From Salminus brasiliensis (taxonomy: Eukaryota; Chordata; Actinopteri; Characiformes; Bryconidae): DNA of 64,000 nucleotides. The stretch covers positions 11,691,949 to 11,755,948 of the forward strand of contig NC_132891.1 in assembly GCF_030463535.1 (NCBI RefSeq). Reading direction: 5' to 3'. Every line of letters begins with the position of its first letter. Position 1 is the first letter of the stretch. Shown here piece by piece: positions 12,208 to 24,788 of the stretch. A model generated the notes under the pieces. It was given only the letters and a program-made list of their open reading frames with translations. It was not told the DNA's origin and ran no database searches. The position numbers and the translations under genes were made by a program.

Positions 12208-15200
12208 AACTTTTGGATTCTAGCCTATACAAACTAGCTAAGGACATTTTCTGAGTAAACAGCAAAGCACTTTTGTAATTTGCTCTAGCTAAGAGTGTCT
12301 GCTGAATGCCTTTTCCATGGTTCTGTAAAGTTTGTTTAACTTCACAGTAGCTGCAAAAAATGCTTCTGTAGGCAAAGTGTGAATACGCCATTAACAAGAG
12401 ATTTTGTTTCTCTCACTGCCTTACAGCCATCTCAAACTCAAACACATCCAGGCACTGTGCACACTTCCACTCTAGTTTACTCTCAATGATCTCCCATTGA
12501 AACAGAAGCTGCAGTCAGTCCTTTCTGAGTGTAGGTGTGAAAGGCAAAGATCAGAGATGAGGCGAGAAGCAGTGCTGCTGAGTGGCCTGTCATGACTGAT
12601 TCTGGCACTTCTTCAAAGCGACACAACTGAGTCGAGTGAACGCAGACTTGCAACATTCCCACTCCTTGCTGTGTTGTAAGAGATATAGAAGAAAGCAGAT
12701 CAAGTATGATGAAATCAAAATGTGTGAATTAAAAGGCAAAAACACATTTGGACAAACAAATATTGTCTGCAAAATAATCTTATGTGAGCACTAAAGCACC
12801 TTTTCTTGCAGGCATAACCCATCTGTTTTGCTGTTTCTCAAAGATAAAGCGATGGAGAGCTAAATAGTGAATATTACTAATAAAACCCTAATATGGCTAA
12901 AACAAACACTGTTTTGGTTCATGAATAATTCACAGTCAAATATGAATATACTGTCATAAATCCCCAATAAATGTAACTTATATGACATATGCTGCTAACT
13001 TTCCTCCGTAAATCACTACAGATACCAGTGTATGCAAAATATATGTGTGTATTTTCTGTACAATCAATCCTAATGCTCTGATGAATGCCTGAACATCATT
13101 TAGAGAAGTTACTGGCACCACTGATTCAGTGCTGGATTGGCTGACAGTGTGGATTTAAGGAAGAAAAAGCTGCATGTGAATGGAAGATATGATGGAGAAC
13201 ACCGATCTGAAATGAAGAGAGTGGAATCTTAAGTAGCTACAGGATGAGGGGAAACTTACTGCAGCGTACAGTAATATATTGTGGAAGTCATTATTGTAAT
13301 CAGAATTCTTTAAAAACGAAAACTGTTATTAACTCGATAACCACTGATGTTGTGAATTTTCCAGACCACCTTAAATAAAGCAGCAGTTACATATATGCTA
13401 TGCAAGCACCAGAATACAATTGCTGTGCATTTTAAGCTGAAATTGTAACTATAGCCAGGTGGTTAATGCAGATGCTAAACATCTAACGAGTAACAGTTTC
13501 ATTCTGCCATTCCAGTTTAGTATACAAAATAGATGTTACCTGGTTATGTCAATGATGTTGACCAAATTTACACTATTTTCTACATGCTTTTTATTTAATT
13601 TCTTGAAGCATGAACATCTCAGAAATCGCTGGCATGCCAGGGGTAAGCCTCGGCTCACAGCCTCAATCAACACAGCGGGAGCTAGACAGGTAGCTTCATT
13701 AGGGTTTTTCTGTCACATACCTCCAGGCATAAGATTCAGTGTGCCAAAAATAGCAGAGAGAAATTGGTAAAACTAAAGCCAACTACTACATAAGAGGATG
13801 GTAATAAGAAGATATCAGCTTCTACACAAGATATTTTTTCTCCTCAGTGAACAATGTGCCAACATGTTAGTTTATCAGAGAAACAATATTTCTACCATTT
13901 CTAGACTGACTATTGGTGGTAACTGTCCTGGGCATTAGTGCACTGTGCTAATGTGTGGTTTTTAACTGATTTTAAATGACACAAAAAGAAGGAGCTTGCA
14001 TACTAATAGTGCCCCTCCTGAGAGCTGATCATATGTACCACATAAAAAATATCAGTGGCACGACAGACAACCAAAAGAAGAGAATTTGCATGATATCTTT
14101 ACAAATTTAAAGTAACACAATATTCTGTAATATCAATTATCAGCCCAAGGTTACTGCTGACAGAGTTGGCATGAATATCAATGCATTACACCAAAAGAAA
14201 ATCTGACTTAATTAGGTAAGGCCATCTGAGCTTACACTAATAGAATAAGAGAGATTCCATTTATGGAGCCAGCTCACTAAGTGTGTTTGGCAGCAGATTT
14301 CTGCAGCAGTATAATTAAGATATTTCAGCAAGGCAGACATGTTAAAAGATTATGGAGCTAGGGCACACTCCAGTGGCATGCAAGGAAGTTAATAGTGCAA
14401 TAACTGGGTGCATATTCATTTGGTGTGTTTTGTTAGTGACTATGTTGATGAATATTTTAGCAAGCCAATTAATTCAAGACAAACCAACGTCTGTAATCTC
14501 CTGTCTGATTTATATTCATAGTCATATTTGGTATAATTCACGGGACTGGATTAGCATGAACATTATAGTATGAAATTAAATAGGATCACTGGAAATTAGT
14601 GACTTTGAACTGTTGAACTGGTACTTTCAGCACTGCTGCTTTATAAGCTAAACTTAGCACTTTCAGTATATTTCAAAAATAGTAATAGTAATAGTAATCA
14701 ACTGAACAGTACTGAACAGTAATTTACCATACAGATTTTCTTTAATGACAAAATAATAAAATCACTACTGTAGCAATAATGCTTGAAAAATGAATTCCAT
14801 CAGGCAGGTGGAAAACTGAAAATAGGCAGGTGCAGGTACCAGCAAATTCAATTAAACAATGTAACGTATATAACATATTTACATAGATACAGTAAAAATG
14901 GAAAACAGAGAAAATGTCATTTGTATACATTGTATACATGTGATTTCTGCCAAAGGGGGTATTAGTAGGTAGTGCCTCTGTGAGGTGGCCCAAACCTTTC
15001 CACAGCAGTCTAGAAAGTCTTGAAAACTGCAATCACAAATCTGAGAAATAACAGAAATCCCATTTTCTCATTTTGTGCATCCTGAGCTCTGCCCATCTCT
15101 TTAACAAATGTGGTTGAAAATAAGAGGTGACATAAAATATTAGAGATCTGATATGTTAGACATGCCTGACAACCACATTGCTGAAATAAGCCTAAAGCCG

Positions 15201-18200
15201 TATTGGTGTGACCACAATTCTGGTGTGGAATCACAAGAACAAGATTACAAGAACAGGCAAAGGCCACTGTCATTCCGTTCTAGGCTTGAAAAATCCATTG
15301 TGCTAAACTATCAGAAGCAGCGCACTTCCATAAAATCCTTTTTTTATCCAGAACAGCAAGCCCTCTCACTCAAAATCCAATTGTCCTTAGAGAAGAAAAA
15401 AGGTTGTGTTTGTCCTTGAGGTTTACACTTCACTTGGTTTGCAGGCTCTAATTTTCCAAGTCCTACAAACATCAGCCATAAACAATTTAGCTCACGTCCA
15501 ACAAAATATCAGGCATCTTATAGTTCTTATAGCTTTTCTCCAAGTCCTCATAAGCCATTATGTTTTGAAACATTAATCTCATTCTCTGCACATTTCCCAT
15601 TACAATATGTTTCAGATGAACTGCTGCAGGTTTTGTATACACAGGTGAAAAGAATATGCTGATGCAATTCTGTCTAAAATATTTCTTTTCACTGTATTAT
15701 CTGGTTTGGATGTCCTTAAAAATCTTTAAAGCATTATTTTAAAGGTGTCTATTTAGGTTTAGGTGGAATCTTATCATTCATTATACCAAAGAGGGCGTAC
15801 ATCATTAGATTACACTTTATTTTGCCTTGGCAAGAAGGAGCCTCTGCCTCAGTTATTTTCTAACTGTCTAGCAGAAGCTCAACTGTCACACGTTTCTGCT
15901 CTAATCACTAATTCATGACCTCAAACACGCAGTTGGAGCCAAGCGAGCTGAGCTCAGCTTCTGTAAACAACATGTCACAACAGCAGTCATCTTTAAACCT
16001 TACTCCACAATGGCAGCGCACCTATGAATAAGAAATAAACACCAGGAAAACAGAGCATTTCATGGGAATGGTGATGTAAATAGAGTGTATATTTGTAGAC
16101 TGATATTTTTCTAAAGATTTGGTCTGAAATTGGTGTCCATGTAAGTACCATGTAAAGGGTGGCCAGGTCCACTGGAAAGAAAAACACTACCTATCAACTG
16201 TAAAGCGTTAAGTCTGCAGAGGTACCATTCATCATTATGAAACATGGCCTCTAGTACCCACAAGATCAGATTTTATAGCTAATGCAGATGAAATGATCAT
16301 TAATTTCAATTAAGGTACTCCAAAAATATAATGATATTTAAATATTTAAAAAATCAAAAACAGAGGAACAGAAGAAGAATTAGTGCTGCCACAGTTAGTC
16401 GTCACAGTCGCTAAAATTGTGTTGATATCAATATTTTATACTGATGCATTATTTAAATTTTTCTTTTTTAAATGATCTTTAGCTTTTTAGGTCTCTAAAA
16501 CACTTCAATTTAAATAACAAACACTTTTTCCCTCATTACCACTACACAACTGCTCCATGCTCAGTGTATATTCATTGTCACCATTCTGTCTCAAAGAGCA
16601 TTGTTCGGATCTGTAAGCTCTTATTATTCTTCTATTAAATTAAAGTAGAATAGAGCAGGACTGACTTTTGAAGCATTCTACTGTTTATGTGCTGTATTTT
16701 CCAAAGCAGCAGTTTGTGACGCAAAACACAAAAAAAATATTTTTCTGCTTTATTAGATCAGCTTCATTACATATCAAAAGTAATTAGCTGAATATGTGCT
16801 TGCATACAAGTTTAATTGTATGGCAACATTTTAATATTGTAAAGATAATAATATTGTTGTTTTTACATTTGTCTGCAAATAATACATTAGCCATCAAGGT
16901 AATGAGTATCCCTAGATTTTATTCTATTTATGTAGAACCACAGTGATGATTTATTCAAAACTGGCAAGTCCAACTTCAATAGAGCATTCCTGAATAATCA
17001 GGAAATTCTGACAAGTGTAATGAACTACCAGATTCAAATTATGTCAAAAACTAAAAATAGCGAAAAAGGAAATACAAGACTTTTGTATGACAACAACGTG
17101 ATGCACAGTGATTTAAGCTACAATAAAAATGCAAAAAAGTGTTATTACTTCAAAACAACTGCCATCTCTGTGAAGTCTACTGTGTGAAATTTGCAGGTAA
17201 TAACAAAGTGTGTAAGGGGAAGGCAGAGGCGCCGGTATTCCCTGCTCCTTCAGGACCCTTTGAATAATAAATAAGTCTAGGAGTCCCAGTATTCGCTGCT
17301 CTTTAATTTAAAAGAGGTCTCTCCAGGTCCCAGTTGACAGCACAGGTCCCTCTGGAGACATACAGCAGCCAATTAGTAGCAGCCCTCAGGCTATTCAACC
17401 CATGCCAGCCTGGATCCAGCATGGTTGAGCCTCTCAAGGCAACAGCCAGACTCCACTGTATCCATGTATCACTGTACTATAGTTGTTTTAGCGGCAAAGC
17501 CCCTGAATGACTGTAGCAATGATTCCAAACTGTTTTACCAAGAATGCTGTGGTTGATTACTGTGGTTGTCTACTGTCAATAAGACATGTTGTTCTAACTT
17601 TAAAAGTAACCTTGCTATCTTAAGTTCAGTGAACTCCACACAATAAATTAGCAATACACTAATCTGTCTTACATTTGGTCATTCAATATTTCAAAATTGT
17701 TTTAGTGTACATAAAATGGCTTTAAATAATTTGATTGCAAAATCCTACCCCATGTCCCTCTTTTGAGTGATATCTTCAAACCGCTCAGTTTGCAAATGTT
17801 TGTTAAAGGTAATGGAAAAGTCCTCTTTTGTTCGCTAACTTTCACACACAGATAAAGGTAGTTACCTCTGATACCAAGTCAAAGGCTGATACCAAGACCA
17901 AGCTCTTTTACAATCTGTGCTGTGCACTGGAAGTGACATTGACTAACAATATTCAAAAACTACAACTACATTAAAAGAGTTAAGTGCAATCTAGAGAGCC
18001 TGAAATTGATAGCTTAAAAGACACAGCACACCAAAGCAGAATGCCTTGTATGCTTGTATATTTATTACTGCATCTGAAAGGTCACTGCGTCCTTTTGGTC
18101 CAAACCCAGTGACAATTTTATATCTTTCAATCCTCCTGTTGTGATTTTACAGGGGAGTCTGTCTGATTATACTGAAATGACATGAATGAGCACTTGCTAA

Positions 18201-18852
18201 ATAGACCAAGAGCTAAACTTAGGGTAATACGCTTACATATTCAGCGTGGATGTCAAGCACCTACAAACACACTTCCACAGGAAGATACTTTGGTTCCCAA
18301 GAGGGCCTCATTGTTCTTTTTTACAAGCTACAAGACAGTGTTAAATCTACTGCATACACTGTGAAAGCAATGCTGGTAATATTAGTACCATGACCTATTT
18401 AATACAATTGTGAGGCATCCTGAACACAATTAAGAGTTGGTACTATTAGATATTTTACTCTGCAGACCCACCTATTAGGTTAGGTCTCTCAAGGTTTTAA
18501 AGAGCTCGAATTACATACTTCACAGACTAACATGGCTCAGAAAGTTCCAAAAGTATATTGTAAAATGCATCCACAAAAAGCAAGGTAAAATAACGACCTC
18601 ATAAAACTGCCATTAAACTGCTATATAAACAAAACAAACACAATCCTCTAAATGTAATGTCAAATTTACAATTAAATAGCACAATAACAATATGGTAACT
18701 TGTAAGGCTATGGTAATTATTTTTATACTGTGTTAAAATCTACAACCACTGCGTTTAAATGGCAGGGACCAAATTTCAATAAATCAAAAGACTGAACATC
18801 ATTACATCATATGGCGGCATATCCTCTTTGCATTTCTCAGCTTAGAAAGTCA
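12208..18852. other. Intergenic, no gene seen
   Basis: 6.6 kb of mostly unique AT-rich DNA. No exon with a conserved protein was found. A short imperfect direct repeat lies at 17230-17310 ('ggtattccctgctcctt' and 'agtattcgctgctcttt'). Confidence 0.6.
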
Positions 18853-18876
18853 GGGTCAGAGCGCAGGGTCATTCTA

Positions 18877-19089
18877 CAAACCGGATTCCAAAAAAGTTGG
18901 GACACTAAACAAATTGTGAATAAAAACTGAATGCAATGATGTGGAGATGACAAATGTCAATACTTTATTCGTAATAGAACATAGATGACAGATCAAAAGT
19001 TTAATCTGAGTAAATGTAACATTTTAAAGGAGAAATATGTTGATTCACAATTTCATGGCGTCAACAAATCCCAAAAAAGTTGGGACAAG
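18877..19089 (+). repeat. Left terminal inverted repeat of the Tc1 element
   Basis: 213 bp. Outer transposase-binding-type repeat at about 18888-18904 and inner copy at about 19069-19088. Inverse of 20245-20457. Confidence 0.93.
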
Positions 19090-19228
19090 TAGCAATAAGT
19101 GGCTGGAAAAAGGAAATTGAGCATATAATGAACAGCTGGAAGACCAATTAACACTAATTAGGTCAATTGACAACATGATTGGGTATAAAAAGAGCTTCTC
19201 AGAGTGTCAGTGTCTCTCTGAAGCCAAG

Positions 19229-20199
19229 ATGGTAAGAGAATCACCAATTCCACCATTGTTGCGCAGAAAAATAGTGCAGCAATACCAGAATGGTGTAATC
19301 CAGTGTAAAATAGCAAAGACTTTAAAGTTATCATCATCAACCGTGCTTAACATCATCAAAAGATTTAGAGAATCTGGAACAATCGCTGTGCGTAAGGGTC
19401 AAGGCCGTAAAACTCTACTGGATGCTCGTGATCTCCGGGCCCTTAAACGTCACTGCACCTCAAACAGGAATGCCACTGTCAAGGAAATAACAGAATGGGC
19501 TCAGGAATACTTCCAGAAATCATTGTCAGTGAACACAATCCACCGTGCCATCCGCCGTTGCCAGCTGAAACTCTACAGTGCAAAGAGGAAGCCATTTCTA
19601 AGCAAGCTCCACAAGCTCAGATGTTTGCACTGGGCCAGGGGTCTTTTAAAATGGAGTGTGGCAAAATGGAAGACTGTTCTGTGGTCAGATGAGTCACGAT
19701 TTGAAGTTCTTTATGGAACACTGGGACGGCATGTCATCCGGACCAGAGAGGACAAGGATAACCCAAGTTGTCAACACTCCGTTCAGAAGCCTGCATCACT
19801 GATGGTATGAGTTGCATGAGTGCTTGTGGCATGGGCAGCTTGCATGTCTGGCAAGGCACCATTAATGCAGAGAACTATGTTCAGGTTCTAGAACAACATA
19901 TGCTCCCATCTAGACGTCATCTCTTTCAGGGAAGACCCTGCATTTTTCAACAAGATAATGCCAGACCACATTCTGCAGCAATCACAACATCATGGCTACG
20001 TAGGAGAAGGATCCGGGTACTGAAATGGCCAGCCTGCAGTCCAGATCTTTCACCTATAGAGAACATTTGGCGCATCATACAGAGGAAGGTGCGACAAAGA
20101 AGGCCCAAGACGATTGAACAGTTAGAGGCCTGTATTAGACATGAATGGGAGAGCATTCCTATTTCTAAACTTGAACCTCTGTACCCAGACATCTGTTGA
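19229..20199 (+). pseudogene. Tc1-like transposase with one frameshift
   Basis: Cut-and-paste DDE transposase. Residues 1-120 hold two helix-turn-helix domains joined by a GQGRK linker. The catalytic motifs are WSDESRF, FQQDNARPHSA and SPDLSPIENIW, with 34 residues between the second D and the E (DD34E). The frame breaks at 19799-19815: frame 1 stops at 19808-19810, and translation continues in another frame (MSACGMGSLHVWQGTINAENY) to a stop at 20197-20199. This fits a one-base loss, giving about 323 residues overall, close to the usual 340. I chose the ATG at 19229 over the in-frame ATG at 19175, because family proteins start just before this region. Confidence 0.9.
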
Positions 20200-20244
20200 G
20201 TGTTGTAAGAAGAAGGGGGGATGCCACACAGTGGTAAAAATGGC

Positions 20245-20457
20245 CTTGTCCCAACTTTTTTGGGATTTGTTGACGCCATGAAATTTTGAATCAACATATT
20301 TCTCCTTTAAAATGTTACATTTACTCAGATTAAACTTTTGATTTGTCATCTATGTTCTATTACGAATAAAATATTGACATTTGTCATCTCCACATCATTG
20401 CATTCAGTTTTTATTCACAATTTGTTTAGTGTCCCAACTTTTTTGGAATCCGGTTTG
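20245..20457 (-). repeat. Right terminal inverted repeat of the Tc1 element
   Basis: 213 bp, inverse of 18877-19089 with about three substitutions. Inner repeat at about 20246-20265, outer at about 20430-20446. Confidence 0.93.
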
Positions 20458-20518
20458 TACAGCAGCAACTGGAGCAGAGAGGTTAAGAGCCTTGCTCAAG
20501 GCCTGAACAGTGGCAGCT

Positions 20519-23511
20519 TAGTGAAGCTGAATATCAAACCAAACAAAAAGGTACAAGTAAACTGAAGAATCGCAGGCAGTTGTTATCACAGATTTCTTCA
20601 TAACACTTCGGTAGAGTCTATTATTTCACAATTATGGGGATGCACATCATAATCATCTGTGTTTCTCTACAGGTAAAGTGTTCCATTTATCTGTAGTGCT
20701 AACCCAGGTAGTCTGCATTTTCATATTTGATAAATGTCTGTTTTACAACAAATGCAGTTTATTATTGCCCCAGTGTTGTTTTTACAAAATCATGCAGCCC
20801 TACTTTGAAATGATTTGTAATGGAAAAATCAACATCATGTTGAGCTGTTAGTATTGTGTTAACAAAAAGGTTTTTCCTGTCATTTATCATAACGATAAAT
20901 ACAACCAAATTGTCCAGGCCTTGTTTACTGCGCATCTACAAGACACATAGCTTAAAAAAACATTTACCAAACAGCCAATAAGCATCAAAGACCTTTATAC
21001 CTAAATCCCTGATCCAAATTGCATTATCCCTCTGAACCACTGCACAATAGGAAAAGGAGGAAAATACACACAAACACAAACATACTCCTCAATTTGATGC
21101 AGCCTAATGCTGGGAGTCTTCTTTAATCCATATTGGAAAGACCCCCTCCTGCTAAAAGAGTCAGCGTGGACACCGTTATCATTTACCTTGAGGCTCAGCG
21201 GGGAGTCCAAGGGCTGCGGACCTGAGGACACAACAAGACTCCCCACTGCTTCTATTTTACTACAGCACAACAGGCGAGCACAGAGATGGATGGGAGGGGA
21301 TTGTGGGGGTGATCGAAATGAAAGCAATGGCAGCATCAGGACTGCTGTTATGCTGCGAAGTGTGTTTACTCATAGACAAGCATCCAAACACATACAGACA
21401 TACACACACAGTAAGGCATGTAAGGACATATCAACAGATTTATTCAGAACATTTTTCAGTGCAACGAATCTACTAAATTTATACAGAGCAAGGCCTGACG
21501 TTGTGTTTCATTACATGGTTTCAAGTTCCTGCCTGATGTGTGAAAAAGAAAAGATCACATACCAAGTATCACATCATCACAGCTTCGGAAGACAGATGTA
21601 ACTTTTAATGAAAAAAAATCTAATGCTGTTGTTGAGATCTGCAACAGCAGAAAATGCCAGGAAAAGCTTAGCCCTGCTTCTTAAAGTGTCACAGCAGAGG
21701 GATTACAAGAAGCACAAAAAGACAGAAGAAAGGTCTTTTGTTTTTGCTCCTCTTTCCATTCCTGTCTTCAAGCAGACTCTTATACTGAAGAAGAAGAGTG
21801 GCTGCTGTCCCCAGTAGGCATCACGCTGTATATTAAACACAAGCTGCATCTATCTCTGCAGTAAAAAACAGCCCTCTTATGATTACTGTGAAGATAAAGC
21901 AAGTATGTGCAAATTATTTGATGGCCTAAATGAGTTTTACAAGGAGGATGTATTGAATGTAGCGACATGGAAATCAAAAAGTGGCATAGAGGTATTAAAA
22001 GGTGTTCTGGTGTTGTAGGAATGAAGGGTAAAGGCCTGAATTCAGAGAATGGTCCTGGTCACTTGTATCTTTCATAAAAGACGAGGAGGTGTAATGATTT
22101 AAAGCTGAATATCAGCACCATCTGGGCTGTACATAAGTGCCTGAAGCTCAGGTGGAGCTGCTGAGGGTGGGGGCAAGCTTTAGGTCTGTAAAAACCAGTT
22201 ATCCCTCAGGCTACAGCCAGATTCTCAGCACTGAACACAGTGCACAGGGCAAGCCACTTACCCTGGATGTTTTCTCTTTGGACAGGCAACCCCAGCTTCA
22301 GCCAGAGAAGCAAAAACGCACTGGGTCTGGCCTTGTCTTAAACCATTCCTGTTCTTGAGCAGAAACACATTCCTAAAGACCTCTGTTGACCTGGCTGTCA
22401 CATTAAGATATCCTTCAAAGCACCAAGACTTGTTTTTTCTTATAGCCCACAGCATACTCTACCTCGTTTCAGACCATAGGTCATTACTCACTCTAAAAGC
22501 ACGCTTTATTCTATGTGATTTCTCTGCAGTGGCGGCATGTTCAGCACATGATGCTTCACATGATGCTTCGCTGAAAAAAGCAAGGAGATGTTCCTAGGCA
22601 AGAGCACAATGCATCTCAATATGTTCTCCCAAGCCTGGGCAGAAACACAGAACCCATTACCGATACAGTTGATTACACTGTCCTCCATGAGCAAAGGCAG
22701 AACTAAGGGCAGAGAATACAGATATCCTCCACCCTGTACATCCTGCTGTAGCCTGCTGGCTCCACAGAAAGGATCATTCATTCAGCGGGGGGAAAAACAC
22801 CCTCTAATTTTCTCTCCCTCTTTCTGCTGAGATGGGTTTGGGAATGGAAAGGGCAGATGAATGAGCTTGTGGAGATCCTTTTTTTTTCATGGAGCGCTGC
22901 TGACAGAGGCAAGAACCTGCTCTGATGTTTGAGCAGTGGCTGAAATGAGGGGAATATCAATCAGCGCTTCAAGCACCAAGGCTCACAAAGGGCACACCCC
23001 ACACATTCACACCTCAGAAACAGGAGGGCTCCAGGAGGCGCCCATCAAATAAAATCGCACACCTCCTGAATAGCAAGAGACTGAACCGAGTTTCAAGCCA
23101 CAATGGTGTTCGGTCGTGAAGCAAACTGTCACCTGCACTTCAACTGCGGGGCTTTGAGAACCACACATGATTGACAGCTACAGTAATTCTTTCACTCTGA
23201 ACCCGAAGGCACTCTCTGTGAAGGCTTTGCCAGCCTCCTTCAAGGCTGCTAACCTGTGCAGTCAGGATGAAAAATAAGACAAAGGTTTTGCACATGCATG
23301 GAATGGGATTTATTTCTCCATGGGGTGGCTTGAGTTTGCTGCACATCGAGTTGAATAAACACCTGCATTACTCAGTTAACAGTCAGTTTGATCATATAAG
23401 CCTAGTTTTGGAGTTTTGGAGTTTTCTTTAAATGGTGAATTTCACTTTTGAATGCTGTGTAGTCCAAGACCAGGCTTAATTTAAATAAACAACTAGTTTA
23501 TTTAAGAGTGC
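20519..23511. other. Intergenic, no gene seen
   Basis: Slightly more GC-rich from about 21100 to 23350, with several ORFs of 60-164 codons on both strands. None shows a recognisable domain or exon boundaries with matching neighbours. Confidence 0.55.
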
Positions 23512-23955
23512 TAACTCGACACTGATCATTTCGCTGTGTGGAGGGGAAGGGATTTAAGCATATCGCTGCTCTCCATTATTGTTAGTTTTTATTTTCTCCA
23601 CGGTTTGAACCCTGCAGCTGCTCTGTACACTTAGCTATTATACATTGACTTCCATTCAATGTTTAGGGCATTTTTGCTTTCTCCATTATGGAGATACATG
23701 GTTTTCATTGGACAGCAACGATATAAACCTAGTCCTAGGTCCTAGTCCTAGTACTTCAGATTTCTTTCAGAGGAGGATTTTCACCAAGTTAACTAACTCG
23801 ACACTGACCATTTCGCTATGTGAAGGTGAGGAGGCAGGAAAACCGAGCCACAGTGGGTAATGTAGCTACACTTACTGTTCTCCAAAGCACCAACACAGCC
23901 ACCAGCACACACCGGGACAGTCAGCTTAACACTGGTGAGCTCGCTATATGGAGGA
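23512..23955 (+). repeat. Three spaced copies of a 33-bp motif
   Basis: A motif of the form 'aactcgacactga' plus 'catttcgct' plus 'gtggagg' occurs at 23512-23544 and 23794-23826, with a weaker copy at 23925-23955 ('taacactgg...gctcgctatatggagg'). Unknown origin, possibly a diverged transposon end. Confidence 0.6.
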
Positions 23956-24003
23956 AAATGGAGATGATATCGCTGAAATCCGGACATGACACGACGGTTG
24001 AGC

Positions 24004-24115
24004 GGCGTTTGGAATTGAAGCCGTTTGGATTTGAAGCCGTTTGGAATTGAAGCCGTTTGGAATTGAAGCCGTTTGGATTTGAAGCCGTTTGGATTTGAAG
24101 CCGTTTGGATTTGAA
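24004..24115. repeat. 16-bp minisatellite, seven units
   Basis: Seven tandem units of 'gccgtttggatttgaa' or 'gccgtttggaattgaa' (A/T alternation at one position). The array has no stop in any minus-strand frame, which creates long false ORFs. Confidence 0.95.
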
Positions 24116-24159
24116 CTGCTGGAACTTGCGCGCGACGGCAAAAGCAGCGTGCGCGCGAC

Positions 24160-24335
24160 CAGTAGCCACAAGCCACAGTGACCAGCGGTCTGCCCACCCT
24201 CACTGACCGTTTCAGCGAGGCTAATAAAACAGCGCAAAAGTAAAAGCACAGGACCAAACTGTCTATAAACGGACACTTACCTCCTCCCGTTGTTGTCATC
24301 GACGTCTCAACGCTGGAATTCCGCGGAGGAACACT
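24160..24335 (+). repeat. Dispersed repeat, copy 1
   Basis: 'cctcactgacc', 'aacagcgcaaaag' and 'tgtctcaacgct'-type blocks recur in the same order at 25825-25925. Copy 1 is GC-rich and copy 2 more decayed. Confidence 0.6.
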
Positions 24336-24566
24336 AAAGGTAACAGCTGCGCCCAGCCCAGAACATCAAGTACAAGTTTACAACCTTAAAAAAACACAAG
24401 ATGAAAAAGAAGGAGGGGAAAAACACGGAGAGAGAAGGGGCTAATGTGTCGCCATTCAACGCTCGGCAGTGCACTGAGCTGTTCTCCTCTGTTCTCCGCT
24501 GTTCTCCGCTGTTCTCCTCTCCCTCACTCTCCCTTCTTTATCGCCTAACTGCACTCTGCTGGCCAC

Positions 24567-24595
24567 GGAGGAGGAGGAGGAGGAGGAGGAGGAGG
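24567..24595. repeat. (GGA)n microsatellite
   Basis: About nine GGA/GAG triplets. Confidence 0.9.
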
Positions 24596-24788
24596 CGCAC
24601 GTGACTTAGTGGTGCCGTGGCGCGCGACCAGTGTGAACAGGAAAGTTATGCTAAAAATAAATATGTTCATTTAGTTATTAAGAACGAAGGCTGTCCACTT
24701 TATGCTAAAGAAATGTATAATAAAATAATTTTAAAAATATACACACATATATATATATTATATATTATTATTATTATATATATATATT

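Larger units (their letters stand above)
18877..20457 (+). mobile_element. Tc1/mariner transposon, nearly intact, 1581 bp
   Basis: Flanked by TA on both sides (18875-18876, 20458-20459), the usual target duplication. Terminal inverted repeats are 213 bp each (18877-19089 and 20245-20457) with about three mismatches by eye. Each carries an outer and an inner copy of 'ccaaaaaagttgggaca', the IR/DR layout of Sleeping Beauty-like elements. One transposase gene lies between them. Confidence 0.95.
18853..20518 (+). repeat. Older dispersed repeat split by a Tc1 insertion
   Basis: Left flank 18853-18876 ('cagagcgcagggtcatt') and right flank 20460-20518 ('ctggagcagagaggttaaga', 'gccttgctcaagg') read as one common fish repeat when the element between them is removed. 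The element therefore inserted into a pre-existing repeat. Confidence 0.6.

Noticed and set aside
19175..19228. Upstream in-frame ATG for the Tc1 transposase
   Set aside because: It adds 18 residues unlike family N-termini. The ATG at 19229 fits the known start position.
21107..21601. 164-codon plus-strand ORF
   Set aside because: The overlapping opposite-strand ORF is equally open. No motif, signal or exon structure supports it.
23793..24299. 168-codon minus-strand ORF
   Set aside because: It runs through a 16-bp minisatellite that is open in all three minus frames. No domain is recognisable.
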